From Alphaproteobacteria bacterium (GTDB lineage: Bacteria; Pseudomonadota; Alphaproteobacteria; Ferrovibrionales; Ferrovibrionaceae): a stretch of DNA of 44,399 nucleotides. Position 1 is the stretch's first letter. Every line of letters begins with the position of its first letter. The stretch covers positions 1 through 44,399 of the forward strand of contig JAHCJQ010000017.1 in NCBI GenBank assembly GCA_026126215.1, read 5' to 3'. The translations under genes and the position numbers were made by a program. Shown piece by piece: positions 10,336 to 22,483 of the stretch. The notes beneath the pieces were generated by a model, which was not told the origin of the DNA, did not search any database, and saw only the letters and a list, made by a program, of their open reading frames with translations.

Positions 10336-10349
10336 TGAGCAGCGGCGCC

Positions 10350-11333
10350 TCAGCGCTGCATCCGGCGCCAGCGGGCGACGTTGCGGTTATGCTGTTCGAG
10401 CGTCTCGGCGAAGCGGTGGCCGCCTTCGCCATCGGCGACGAAATAGAGATCGCGCGTTTCCTCGGGCTGCAAGGCCGCCTCGATCGCGGCGCGGCCCGGA
10501 TTGGCGATCGGGTGCGCCGGCAAGCCGTCGATCTGGTAGGTGTTCCAGGCATGGACGCGGCTCAAGTCGCCGCGCGTGAGGTCGCGCCCGAGCGGCCCCT
10601 GGCCCGAGGTCAGGCCATAGATCACCGTCGGGTCCGATTGCAGCCGCATGCCGCGCTTCAGCCGGTTATGGAAGACGCCCGAGACCCGCGCCCGTTCGTC
10701 CGTCCGGCCGGTCTCCTTCTCGATGATCGAGGCAAGGATCAGCGCCTCCTCGGGCGATTTCAGGGGCAGGCCCGGCTTGCGCGCCGCCCAGGCTTCCGCC
10801 AGTGCCTGCTCCATCGCCCGGCGCATGCGGGACTGCAAGGCGGCGGCGCTGTCGCCATGACTGAAGAAATAGGTCTCCGGCAGCAGCGAGCCTTCCGGCG
10901 GCGCGCCCAGCGGCTCGTCGAGGACGAGCCCCTCGGTCGCGGCCAGCAGCTTCTGGATCTCGGCGACGGTCAGGCCCTCGGGCACGGTCAGCCGCCGCTG
11001 CACCCGCCTTCCCTCGGCCAGCAGGCGCATGGCCGCATGGGCGCTGACGGCGGCCGGAAAGCGGTACTCGCCCGCCTGGAGCTGGCGCTCCTGGCCATAC
11101 CAGTAGACGCCGGCCGCGAACAGGCGCCGGTCCGCCACCACCCGCCCCTCCTCGAGGCGGCGCGCGATCTCGGCAAGGCCCGCGCCGCGCGGCAGGATCA
11201 GCGTGACGTCGCCGGCCGCGGGGCCGGGCGCATGGAAGGCATGGCGTGCCCAGAGGAACGCCCCGCCGGCCGCGACGCCGCAGCCAAGGGTCAGAAGGCC
11301 GGCAACCAGCAGGAGCGCGCGGCGGACCGACAT
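10350..11333 (-). CDS. mltG: Endolytic murein transglycosylase MltG
   Basis: Inner-membrane enzyme that cuts nascent glycan strands and sets their length. Residues 7-28 form one membrane anchor (LLLVAGLLTLGCGVAAGGAF). A LysM-like region (about 40-115) is followed by the YceG domain, with the catalytic Glu in ASIIEKETGR near residue 220 and the conserved QSDPTVIYGL and NTYQIDGLPAHPIANPG stretches. The 327 residues match the family. It lies 16 bp behind fabF at the end of the fatty-acid gene block, the usual alphaproteobacterial position. Confidence 0.95.
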   Translation of the reverse strand: MSVRRALLLVAGLLTLGCGVAAGGAFLWARHAFHAPGPAAGDVTLILPRGAGLAEIARRLEEGRVVADRRLFAAGVYWYGQERQLQAGEYRFPAAVSAHAAMRLLAEGRRVQRRLTVPEGLTVAEIQKLLAATEGLVLDEPLGAPPEGSLLPETYFFSHGDSAAALQSRMRRAMEQALAEAWAARKPGLPLKSPEEALILASIIEKETGRTDERARVSGVFHNRLKRGMRLQSDPTVIYGLTSGQGPLGRDLTRGDLSRVHAWNTYQIDGLPAHPIANPGRAAIEAALQPEETRDLYFVADGEGGHRFAETLEQHNRNVARWRRMQR

Positions 11334-11349
11334 GGCCCTCCGGCCCTTG

Positions 11350-12612
11350 TCAGGACGGCTTGACCACGATCAGCGACGCATTCGTGCCGCCGAAGCCGAA
11401 GGAGTTGGACAGGGCCGCGCGCACCTTGCGCTCCTTCGCCTTGTGCGGCACCAGGTCGATGTCGCAGCCCTCCGACGGATTGTCGAGGTTGAGGGTCGGC
11501 GGCACCAGGTCGTTCTGCACCGCGAGGATGGAGAAGATCGCCTCCACCGCGCCGGCGGCGCCGAGCAGATGGCCGATCGCGGACTTGGTGGACGACATGG
11601 AGAGCCGGTAGGCGGCATCGCCGAAGAGGCGCTTCACCGCACCCAGCTCGATCTCGTCGCCGAGTGGCGTCGAGGTGCCATGCGCGTTGACATAATCGAT
11701 ATCGTCCGGGTTCATCCCGGCACGCTTCAGCGCCATCTGCATGGCCCGGAAGCCGCCATTGCCATCCTCGGCCGGGGCGGTGATGTGGTGGGCATCGCCG
11801 GACATGCCATAGCCCTTGATCTCGGCATAGATGCGCGCGCCGCGCCGCTTCGCATGCTCGTATTCCTCGAGCACGACGATGCCCGCGCCCTCGCCCATGA
11901 CGAAGCCGTCGCGGTCGCGGTCCCAGGGCCGGGAGGCGCGGGTCGGCTCCTCGTTGAAAGAGGTGGAAAGCGCGCGCGCCGCCGCGAAGCCCGCGATGCC
12001 GAGCGGGCAGATCGTGGCCTCGGCACCGCCCGCCACCATCACGTCCGCATCGTCGAGCTGGATCATGCGGGCGGCATCGCCGATGGCATGCGCGCCCGAC
12101 GAGCAGGCCGTCACCACCGCGTGGTTCGGGCCGCGCAGATTGTGGCGGATCGAGATATAGCCGGACGCGAGGTTGATGAGCCGGCCGGGTATGAAGAACG
12201 GGCTGATGCGCCGCGGCCCCTTCTCATGCAGCGTGATCGCCGCCTCGGCGATGCCGGGCAGGCCGCCGATGCCCGACCCGACCATGACGCCGGCGCGCAC
12301 CTGCTCTTCTTCCGTCTCCGCCTTCCAGCCGGAATCGGCGATCGCCTGCTCCGCCGCGCCCATCGCATAGACGATGAAGTCGTCGACCTTGCGCTGCTCC
12401 TTCGGCTCCATGTACTTGTCCGGATCGAAAGGAGACGGCCCCTCGTTGCCGCGCGGCACCTGCGCGGCGACCCGCGCCGGCATGCCAGAGGCATCGAAAC
12501 GCGTGATCGGGCCAAGGCCGGACTGGGAATCGACGAGGCGCTCCCAGGACGGCTTGACGCCATCGCCGAGCGGCGTGACGAGGCCAAGTCCGGTGACGAC
12601 AACACGACGCAT
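11350..12612 (-). CDS. fabF: Beta-ketoacyl-ACP synthase II
   Basis: Elongation condensing enzyme of type II fatty-acid synthesis. The Cys-His-His triad is visible: TACSSGAHAIG (nucleophile Cys, near residue 170), NAHGTSTPLGD (near 310) and KSAIGHLLGAAG (near 345), followed by the C-terminal NSFGFGGTN glycine loop. The ATG at 12612 (MRRVVVTG) has GAGGAG eight bases ahead; an upstream in-frame start is less likely. The resulting protein has 420 residues. It follows acpP by 70 bp. Confidence 0.97.
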   Translation of the reverse strand: MRRVVVTGLGLVTPLGDGVKPSWERLVDSQSGLGPITRFDASGMPARVAAQVPRGNEGPSPFDPDKYMEPKEQRKVDDFIVYAMGAAEQAIADSGWKAETEEEQVRAGVMVGSGIGGLPGIAEAAITLHEKGPRRISPFFIPGRLINLASGYISIRHNLRGPNHAVVTACSSGAHAIGDAARMIQLDDADVMVAGGAEATICPLGIAGFAAARALSTSFNEEPTRASRPWDRDRDGFVMGEGAGIVVLEEYEHAKRRGARIYAEIKGYGMSGDAHHITAPAEDGNGGFRAMQMALKRAGMNPDDIDYVNAHGTSTPLGDEIELGAVKRLFGDAAYRLSMSSTKSAIGHLLGAAGAVEAIFSILAVQNDLVPPTLNLDNPSEGCDIDLVPHKAKERKVRAALSNSFGFGGTNASLIVVKPS

Positions 12613-12682
12613 GGGTGAACTCCTCAACTGTCGCGACGAGCGGTGACGGCCCGGGGGGTGGGCGATACGCCCGCGCCTCGCC

Positions 12683-12916
12683 TCAGGTGTTCTCCTTGAT
12701 GAACTCGATGGCGTCCTTCACCGTCAGGATCTTCTCCGCCGCATCGTCCGGGATCTCGACGCCGAACTCCTCCTCGAACGCCATCACCAGCTCGACCGTG
12801 TCCAGGCTGTCGGCGCCCAGATCGTCGATGAAGCTCGCGGCCTCGGTGACCTTCTCCTCGTCGACGCCCAGATGCTCGACGACGATCTTCTTAACGCGCT
12901 CGGCAATATCGCTCAT
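12683..12916 (-). CDS. acpP: Acyl carrier protein
   Basis: A 77-residue acidic carrier of growing acyl chains. The phosphopantetheine Ser is in [18 protein letters not shown] at about residue 37. The start [12 protein letters not shown] is the standard ACP N-terminus; the longer frame upstream is not coding. AGGATCC precedes the ATG. The gap to fabG (12917-13114, 198 bp) holds no gene and probably contains an extra acpP promoter, as expected for a protein needed in excess, but I cannot point to convincing hexamers. Confidence 0.97.
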   Translation of the reverse strand: MSDIAERVKKIVVEHLGVDEEKVTEAASFIDDLGADSLDTVELVMAFEEEFGVEIPDDAAEKILTVKDAIEFIKENT

Positions 12917-13114
12917 CTCTCGTGGATCCTTTATGACGCCGTTCCTATCCGGCGGGCAAAATGAATGGCTTCGCCGGTACCCGAACCACCGAACTCCGGA
13001 CTGCTGCCGCGTTGGACAAGGCGGCGAATCCGCATCATGGGGGTAGCGCAAAGCCGGGGTTCCTTAACACACATCGCCGGGACTGCAAAGGCCCCCCCGG
13101 GGCGGTCCGACCGA

Positions 13115-13855
13115 TCAAATCATCGCCATCCCGCCATTGACATGCAAGGTCTGGCCGGTGACATAGGCAGCCTCCTCGCTCGCCAGATAGACCACGGCGG
13201 CGGCGATCTCCGCCCCCTCGCCGAGCCGGCCGGCCGGGATTCGGGCCATGATCGCCTCCTTCTGGGCCTGGTTCAGCGCATCGGTCATGGCCGAGGCGAT
13301 GAAGCCCGGCGCCACGCAATTGACCGTGATGCCGCGCGAGGCGAGTTCCTGGGCGAGCGACTTGCTCATGCCGATCAGGCCGGCCTTGGAGGCGGCATAG
13401 TTGGCCTGTCCCGGATTGCCGGTGACGCCGACCACCGAGGTGATGGAGACGATGCGCCCGAAGCGGCGCTTCATCATGCCGCGCATCGCCGCCTTGGCCA
13501 GCCGGAAGGCGGCGGTCAGGTTGACATCGAGGACGCTCTGCCAGTCCTCGTCCTTCATCCGCATGGCGAGCTGGTCACGGGTCAGGCCGGCATTGTTCAC
13601 CAGTATGTCGAGCCGCCCGCCGAGTTTTTCCTCCGCCGCCGGCACCAGCGCGTCCACGGCCGCCCCGTCGGCGAGGTTGCAGGGCAGCGCGAAGGCGCGC
13701 TCGCCCAGTTCGCCGGCCAGAGCTTCCAGCGCCTCGAGCCGGGTGCCCGAAAGCGCCACGGCGGCACCCTGGCGATGCAGCGCGCGGGCGATCGCCGAAC
13801 CGATGCCGCCCGAGGCGCCGGTGACGAGCGCCGTCTTGCCCGTGAGATCGAACAT
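13115..13855 (-). CDS. fabG: 3-oxoacyl-ACP reductase
   Basis: NADPH-dependent short-chain dehydrogenase reducing beta-ketoacyl-ACP. It has TGASGGIGSA (cofactor-binding glycines, residues 13-22), NNAG near 86, the catalytic Ser in ISITSVVG and the YAASKAG Tyr-x3-Lys pair near 151, and ends VTGQTLHVNGGMAMI. The ATG at 13855 has GAGGAGG ahead. The 246-residue length is standard. It is separated from fabD by a 237-bp gap containing a repeat array, which is unusual because these two genes are often close. Confidence 0.96.
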   Translation of the reverse strand: MFDLTGKTALVTGASGGIGSAIARALHRQGAAVALSGTRLEALEALAGELGERAFALPCNLADGAAVDALVPAAEEKLGGRLDILVNNAGLTRDQLAMRMKDEDWQSVLDVNLTAAFRLAKAAMRGMMKRRFGRIVSITSVVGVTGNPGQANYAASKAGLIGMSKSLAQELASRGITVNCVAPGFIASAMTDALNQAQKEAIMARIPAGRLGEGAEIAAAVVYLASEEAAYVTGQTLHVNGGMAMI

Positions 13856-13880
13856 CCATCCTCCTCTCAGTCTGCCGCCG

Positions 13881-14062
13881 GCACCCTCACCCAACCACTT
13901 GATCCGCTTCGCGGCTCAAGCCCAGTTCGTGGGATAGGGCTTCTTTCTTCCCCTCTCCCGCTTCATGGGGAGGCCTGCTTCTTCCCCCTCTCCCGCTTCG
14001 TGGGGAGGCCTGCTTCTTCCCCCTCTCCCGCTTCGTGGGAGAGGGCCGGGGTGAGGGCAGGC
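13881..14062. repeat. 35-bp repeat array of the same palindromic family, between fabD and fabG
   Basis: Units of 35 bp built on CTTCCCCCTCTCCCGCTTCG and TGGGGAGGCCTG occur about three times (about 13942-13977, 13978-14012 and 14013 onward). The whole array is bounded by CACCCTCACCC on the left and CCGGGGTGAGGG on the right, so it is also a large imperfect palindrome. It shares the CCCTCTCCC/GGGAGAGGG and CCCTCACCC/GGGTGAGGG elements with the array at 10078-10335. Confidence 0.8.
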
Positions 14063-14092
14063 CGGGCCTCTCCCGATCCCCGATCAACCCCG

Positions 14093-15037
14093 TCAGCCCA
14101 GCGCCCTGGCCAGCGCCTCGATTTCCGCCGGCGTGTGCGCGGCCTGTGCCTGGATATCCTTGTCGATGCGCTTGAGGAGCCCGGCGAGCACCCGGCCGGC
14201 GCCGAGCTCCACCTGCTCGCCCACGCCCTGCGCCTTGAGGAAGAGCACCGTCTCGCGCCAGCGCACAAGGCCGGTCACCTGCGTCACCAGCCGCGCCTTG
14301 ATCGTCACCGGATCGGACGTCGCGGTCGCGGTAACGTTGCTCACCACCGGCACCTGTGGCGGCAGCAGCGCGATGCCGGCCAGCGCCTCGGCCATGGCAT
14401 CGGCGGCCGGCTGCATCAGCGGGCAATGGAAGGGCGCGCTCACCGGCAACATCATCGCCTTCTTGCCATGCTTCTCCTTGGCCAGCTGGATCGCCCGCTC
14501 GACCGCGGCGCGGTCGCCGGAAATCACCACCTGCCCCGGCCCGTTGTCATTGGCGCAGGCGCAGATATCGCTGCCGGCCGATTCGCGCACCAGCGCCTCG
14601 ACCGCTTCCAGATCGAGCCCCAGCACCGCCGCCATCGCCCCCTGCCCAACCGGCACCGCCTTCTGCATCGCCTGGCCGCGCCGCTTGAGCAGGCGCGCCG
14701 CATCGGCAAGCGTGAGGCTGCCAGCAGCGGCGAGCGCGGCATATTCGCCGAGCGAATGGCCGGCGACGAAGGCCGCCCGGTCGGGCAGGCGGAATCCGGC
14801 TTCCTGCTGCAGCACGCGCAGCGCAGCCATCGAGACCGCCATGATCGCCGGCTGGGCATTCTCGGTCAGCGTCAGCTCCTCCGCCGGTCCCTCGAACATC
14901 AGCCGCGAGAGGCGCTGGCCGAGAGCTTCGTCCACTTCCTCGAAGACCAGCCTGGCGGCGGAGAAGGCGTCCGCCAGTTCGCGGCCCATGCCGACCGCCT
15001 GCGAGCCCTGGCCGGGAAATACGAATGCGCGCTTCAT
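14093..15037 (-). CDS. fabD: Malonyl-CoA:ACP transacylase
   Basis: Loads malonyl groups onto ACP for chain elongation. The N-terminal FPGQGSQAVGMG, the nucleophile motif GHSLGEYAAL (Ser near residue 91) and VSAPFHCPLM (active-site His near 200) are all present. The ATG at 15037 opens MKRAFVFPGQG with GAGGA upstream; the frame further upstream is not conserved. 314 residues. It is the first gene of the fab block and is divergent from pepP. Confidence 0.96.
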   Translation of the reverse strand: MKRAFVFPGQGSQAVGMGRELADAFSAARLVFEEVDEALGQRLSRLMFEGPAEELTLTENAQPAIMAVSMAALRVLQQEAGFRLPDRAAFVAGHSLGEYAALAAAGSLTLADAARLLKRRGQAMQKAVPVGQGAMAAVLGLDLEAVEALVRESAGSDICACANDNGPGQVVISGDRAAVERAIQLAKEKHGKKAMMLPVSAPFHCPLMQPAADAMAEALAGIALLPPQVPVVSNVTATATSDPVTIKARLVTQVTGLVRWRETVLFLKAQGVGEQVELGAGRVLAGLLKRIDKDIQAQAAHTPAEIEALARALG

Positions 15038-15092
15038 GCCAAGCCGTTCCTCAATCTGGGTGCCATCCGCCCCTCTGCCCGGGGGTGGGCGA

Positions 15093-15121
15093 GGGTTAAC
15101 CGCCCGTCTCCGGCCTGTCAA
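15093..15121 (-). promoter_or_regulatory. Candidate fabD promoter
   Basis: On the minus strand TTGACA (15116-15121) is a perfect -35 hexamer, with TAACCC 17 bp downstream as a weak -10. Transcription would start about 50 bases before fabD. Confidence 0.45.
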
Positions 15122-15131
15122 GGCGAGGGCA

Positions 15132-15160
15132 TTGCTGCCGGGGCGGGCGCACACCATACT
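15132..15160 (+). promoter_or_regulatory. Candidate pepP promoter
   Basis: TTGCTG (15132-15137) and CATACT (15155-15160) are 17 bp apart and end 30 bp before the aminopeptidase start. Confidence 0.35.
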
Positions 15161-15190
15161 TCCTCACGAATCCGAGGGAGTGGCGAGAGC

Positions 15191-17224
15191 ATGAGTGCGA
15201 GTGCGGCGGAACAGGCGGTGGCGAAGGTTCTCGAGGCGCATGGGCTGCGGCGGGAGGCGGCGGAGACGGCCTCGATCCTGGCCGGCATCGCCGCCGCGCC
15301 GCCGGGCAGGGACGGCGCCGCCGACCTGCGCCCGCTCGGCAGCCTGCCGGAGGCGGCAGCGCGCGAGCTGGCGCGGCTGGCGGCCAATCAGGCGGAGAGC
15401 TTTGCCGCCGCGCTGGAGGAGAGCGCGCCCGGCACCCATGGCGCCCGGCTCGCCGCGCTGCGCGCCGAACTGAAGCGGCGCGGGCTCGATGGTTTCGTCG
15501 TGCCGCTCAACGACGAGTATAACGGCGAATACGTCCCGCGCCGGGCCCAGCGCCTGGCCTGGCTCACGGGCTTCACCGGCTCGGCCGGGTTGGCGATCGT
15601 GCTCCAGGGGCGCGCCGGCGTGTTCACCGACGGGCGCTACACGCTGCAGGTCCGCGAGCAGGTGGACGGCGCCCATTTCACGACCCATCACATTGTCGAG
15701 GAACCGCCCTTCGACTGGCTCGCCGGGGCGCTCGGCGCGGGACAGCGCTTCGCCTACGATCCCTGGCTGCACACCATCGATGGCGTGCAGCGCATGCAGG
15801 CGGCCTGCGAGAAGGCGGGCGCGGAACTGGTCGCGGTCGCGGACAATCCGCTCGATGCGGTCTGGTCAGGCCAGCCGCCGGCGCCGCTTTCGCCGGCCGT
15901 GCCCCAGCCGCTCGAATATGCCGGCGAGAGCGCCGAGGCCAAGCGCGCACGCATCGCCGCCATCCTGCGCGAGCGCGGCGCGGCGGCGCAGGTGCTGACG
16001 CTCCCCGAATCCATTGCCTGGCTGCTCAACCTGCGCGGCGGCGACGTGCCGCACACGCCCCTGCCGCTGGGCTTCGCCATCCTCATGGCCGACGGCACGG
16101 TCGAGCTGTTCATCGACCCGCGCAAGCTCCTGCCCGAGACGCGCGCCCATCTCGGCAACGGCGTGGCGCTGGCCGAGCCCGCCGCCTTCGGCGCGGCGCT
16201 CGACCGGCTGGGGCGGGCCGGGCTCGCCGTGCAGGCCGATCCAGGCAGCGCCGCCGCCTGGGTGTTCCAGCGGCTGGAAGCGGCCGGCGCGCGCATCCTG
16301 CGCGGGGAAGACCCCTGCCTGCTGGTCAAGGCGTGCAAGAACCCGACCGAACTCGAGGGCAGCCGCCGCGCCCATCTGCGCGATGGCCGCGCGGTGACGA
16401 GGTTCCTCGCCTGGCTCGCCCGCGAGGCGCCGGGCGGCCAGGTGGACGAGATCGGCGCGGCGCGCCAGCTCGCCAGTTTCCGGCGCGAGAACGAACTGTT
16501 CCGCGACCTCTCTTTCAGCACCATTTCCGGCGCCGGACCGAACGGGGCCATCGTGCATTACCGGGTCAATGCCCGCAGCAACCGCCGCCTCGAGCCGGGC
16601 AGCCTCTATCTCGTCGATTCCGGCGCCCAGTATCTCGACGCCACCACCGACATCACCCGCACCCTCGCCATCGGCACGCCGACGGCGGAGATGCGTGATC
16701 GCTTCACCCGCGTGCTCAAGGGCCATATCGCGCTCGCCGCCTGCATCTTTCCGGTGGGCACCACGGGCAGCCAGCTCGATGCGCTGGCGCGCCATGCGCT
16801 CTGGCAGGCGGGCCTCGACTACGACCACGGCACCGGCCATGGCGTCGGCGCCTATCTCTCGGTCCATGAGGGGCCGCAACGGATCGCCAAGGTCGCCAAC
16901 AACGTGGCGCTGCGCCCGGGCATGATCGTCTCCAACGAGCCCGGCTATTACAAGACCGGCGCCTACGGCATCCGCATCGAGAACCTGGTCGCGGTGCGCG
17001 AGGTGCCGACGCCGCCGGGCGGCGAGCGCCGCATGCTGGGCTTCGAGACCCTGACCCGCGCACCCATCGACCTCGCCCTGGTCGAATCGTCCCTGCTTTC
17101 GGCAGCGGAGATCGCCTGGCTCGACGCCTATCACGAAGAAGTGCGCAACAGCCTCGCGCCGCTGCTCGACGCCGAGACCGCGTCCTGGCTGGAACGGGCA
17201 ACGCGCCCGCTGGCGCGGGGCTGA
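15191..17224 (+). CDS. pepP: Xaa-Pro aminopeptidase (aminopeptidase P family, M24B)
   Basis: Dimetal peptidase releasing an N-terminal residue next to proline. The C-terminal pita-bread domain shows the metal ligands: two Asp in LVDSGAQYLDATTDITRT (near residues 475 and 486), His in GTGHGVGAYL (near 549), Glu in SNEPGYY (near 582) and Glu in GIRIENL (near 597). Two creatinase-like N-terminal domains precede it. The family homology seems to begin at RLAALRAELKRRGLDGF (about residue 90), leaving about 80 extra residues at the N-terminus that are hydrophilic and Ala-rich. The ATG at 15191 is the first good start after the divergent promoter region. 677 residues in all. Confidence 0.92.
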   Translation: MSASAAEQAVAKVLEAHGLRREAAETASILAGIAAAPPGRDGAADLRPLGSLPEAAARELARLAANQAESFAAALEESAPGTHGARLAALRAELKRRGLDGFVVPLNDEYNGEYVPRRAQRLAWLTGFTGSAGLAIVLQGRAGVFTDGRYTLQVREQVDGAHFTTHHIVEEPPFDWLAGALGAGQRFAYDPWLHTIDGVQRMQAACEKAGAELVAVADNPLDAVWSGQPPAPLSPAVPQPLEYAGESAEAKRARIAAILRERGAAAQVLTLPESIAWLLNLRGGDVPHTPLPLGFAILMADGTVELFIDPRKLLPETRAHLGNGVALAEPAAFGAALDRLGRAGLAVQADPGSAAAWVFQRLEAAGARILRGEDPCLLVKACKNPTELEGSRRAHLRDGRAVTRFLAWLAREAPGGQVDEIGAARQLASFRRENELFRDLSFSTISGAGPNGAIVHYRVNARSNRRLEPGSLYLVDSGAQYLDATTDITRTLAIGTPTAEMRDRFTRVLKGHIALAACIFPVGTTGSQLDALARHALWQAGLDYDHGTGHGVGAYLSVHEGPQRIAKVANNVALRPGMIVSNEPGYYKTGAYGIRIENLVAVREVPTPPGGERRMLGFETLTRAPIDLALVESSLLSAAEIAWLDAYHEEVRNSLAPLLDAETASWLERATRPLARG

Positions 17225-17235
17225 CGGCCGGACCA

Positions 17236-17272
17236 TTGACTTCCGCATCCGGCGGGATATGTTACATGTAAC
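17236..17272 (+). promoter_or_regulatory. Toxin-antitoxin promoter with palindromic operator
   Basis: TTGACT (17236-17241) and TATGTT (17258-17263) are 16 bp apart. The perfect 12-bp palindrome GTTACATGTAAC (17261-17272) overlaps the -10 and probable transcription start. This placement fits autorepression by the antitoxin or the antitoxin-toxin complex. Confidence 0.6.
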
Positions 17273-17293
17273 GATCTGGTCCAGGAGACTTCG

Positions 17294-17518
17294 ATGGCCG
17301 AGCCGGTAAAGGCGCGCGTGCGGCGCCACCGCGCCACGCAGAAGGCGGCGGGTTTGCGGCCGGTGCAGCTCTGGCTACCCGATACCCGCCGGCCGGGCTT
17401 CGTGGAGGAATGCCGGCGGCAGGCCCGTCGGGTGGCGCGTGCCGACCGTGCCGAACGCCGCGCCCTCGACTTCCTCGATCTCGCCCTTCAGGACATTGCC
17501 GGCACGGACAGAGAGTGA
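17294..17518 (+). CDS. MazE-like antitoxin (DUF3018 family)
   Basis: A 74-residue, strongly basic protein. Its opening KARVRRHRATQKAAGLRPVQLWLPDTRRPGF matches the DUF3018 antitoxin family, in which the VQLWLPD part forms a ribbon-helix-helix strand for DNA binding and the following helices neutralise the toxin. GGAG stands nine bases before the ATG. Its TGA overlaps the GTG start of the toxin by three bases within GTGA, the usual tight coupling in toxin-antitoxin pairs. A palindrome in the promoter is its probable operator. Confidence 0.85.
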   Translation: MAEPVKARVRRHRATQKAAGLRPVQLWLPDTRRPGFVEECRRQARRVARADRAERRALDFLDLALQDIAGTDRE

Positions 17519-17838
17519 AGCGCGGCGATCTGGTTCCGGTAGCCTTGCCGGGCGACTTCGGCAAGCCGCGCCCCGCGCTGGTCATTCAGGCCGACCAGTT
17601 CGCGGGTTCGGCGACGCTCACGCTGCTGCTGCTTTCCAGCACCTTGGTCGATGCGCCGCTGATCCGTGTCGATGTCGCGCCCAGTCCGGCCAACGGACTG
17701 CGTGCCCGCTCCCAGATCATGGTCGACAAGGCCATGACCGTCCGCCGCGAGCGGATCGGCAAGCCTTTCGGGCAGATCGATGCCGGCACGATGCAGGCCG
17801 TCGAGCGTTCGCTGGCACTTTTCCTCGGATTTGCCTGA
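17515..17838 (+). CDS. MazF/PemK-like endoribonuclease toxin
   Basis: A 107-residue toxin that in this family cuts mRNA at short sequences. It opens KRGDLVPVALPGDFGKPRPALVIQ, the canonical MazF/PemK beta-strand region, and ends with QIDAGTMQAVERSLALFLGF, typical of the last helix. The GTG at 17515 overlaps the antitoxin stop; the longer frame upstream runs inside the antitoxin gene. It is convergent with the next gene 18 bp away. The cleavage sequence cannot be predicted. Confidence 0.88.
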   Translation: MKRGDLVPVALPGDFGKPRPALVIQADQFAGSATLTLLLLSSTLVDAPLIRVDVAPSPANGLRARSQIMVDKAMTVRRERIGKPFGQIDAGTMQAVERSLALFLGFA

Positions 17839-17856
17839 ACGATTTCTCGCGCCCGC

Positions 17857-18681
17857 TCACCCCGCCATGAAGCCGGCGAGTTCCCGGGTCGGGATGGCGC
17901 GCTCGACGAAACCGAACGTGCCCTCATCGCGCGCCTCGCGCGCCGCCTCCACCAGCCCGGTCATGGCGGCGCGGTAGAGCGCGGTCGCCAGGCTGACGCG
18001 GCGCACGCCGGCCGCCTGCAGCTCGGCAAGGCTGAAGGAGCGGCCGGGAATGCCGACCATGAAGTTGACGGGCTTGCCCGTCGCCTGGCAGACCGCGCGC
18101 ACCGCATCCAGATCGGGCAGGCCCGGCGCCATCACCACGTCCGCCCCGGCATCGGCAAATGCCTTGAGCCGCCGGATGGTATCGGCGAGGTCCGGGTTGC
18201 CGCGCAGGAAGTTCTCGGTCCGCGCCGTCAGGGTGAAGGGCAGGGCCAGCGCGCGCGCCGCCCGGACCGCCGCCTCGATACGCGCCAGCGCCTCCTCGAA
18301 ACCATAGAGCGGTCGCGCCGGATCGCCGGTCGCATCCTCGATCGAGCAGCCGGCGAGGCCAGCTTCGGCAGCGAGCCGCACCGTCTCGGCAGCGAACTCG
18401 GGCGCATGGCCGAAGCCGTTCTCGAGATCGGCGGAGACCGGCAGATCGACCGCTTCCACCACCGCCCGGCAATGGGCCAGCGCCTCCTCCCGGCTCACCC
18501 GTCCGTCGCGCCGGCCGAGCGTGCCGGCGAAGGCGCCGCTCGATGTGGCGATGGCGGGGAATCCGAGCCCGGCCAGGATGCGCGCCGAGCCGGCATCCCA
18601 GCAATTGCCGATCAGGAAGGCACCCGGTCCCTCATGCAATGCCCGGAAGCGCTCCGCCTTCTCCTTCTGCGTCGCCGTCAT
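17857..18681 (-). CDS. Isocitrate lyase/PEP mutase family enzyme
   Basis: A 274-residue single-domain (beta/alpha)8 enzyme of the PEP mutase/isocitrate lyase superfamily, which makes or breaks C-C or P-C bonds of alpha-oxo acids. FLIGNCWDAGSARIL, ATSSGAFAGTLGRRDG, VSADLENGFG, GCSIEDATG and TARTENFL are the usual active-site strands, with the Mg-binding Asp/Glu in DLENG and SIEDATG. The KKCGH catalytic loop of true isocitrate lyase is absent, so it is not a glyoxylate-shunt enzyme; oxaloacetate decarboxylase, methylisocitrate lyase-like or unknown activity remain possible. The ATG at 18681 has GGAGG upstream. It starts 19 bp after ligA and is probably cotranscribed. Confidence 0.85.
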   Translation of the reverse strand: MTATQKEKAERFRALHEGPGAFLIGNCWDAGSARILAGLGFPAIATSSGAFAGTLGRRDGRVSREEALAHCRAVVEAVDLPVSADLENGFGHAPEFAAETVRLAAEAGLAGCSIEDATGDPARPLYGFEEALARIEAAVRAARALALPFTLTARTENFLRGNPDLADTIRRLKAFADAGADVVMAPGLPDLDAVRAVCQATGKPVNFMVGIPGRSFSLAELQAAGVRRVSLATALYRAAMTGLVEAAREARDEGTFGFVERAIPTRELAGFMAG

Positions 18682-18700
18682 CGCCGCCTCCTTCCCGTGC

Positions 18701-22470
<3,770 letters not shown>

Positions 22471-22483
22471 CGGCCGGACATCC

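Noticed and set aside
12917..13114. Promoter for acpP in the fabG-acpP gap
   Set aside because: TTGCCC and CATAAA lie 18 bp apart on the minus strand, but the implied start falls within the ribosome binding site, so I did not list it.
12965..17224. A 1419-codon open frame on the plus strand covering acpP-fabG-fabD and pepP
   Set aside because: Only the part from 15191 is homologous to a protein family (aminopeptidase P). The rest lies opposite fabG and fabD and is open because GC-rich codons on one strand rarely give stops on the other.
17857..18681. Isocitrate lyase of the glyoxylate shunt
   Set aside because: The protein is half the length of AceA and lacks the KKCGH catalytic loop.
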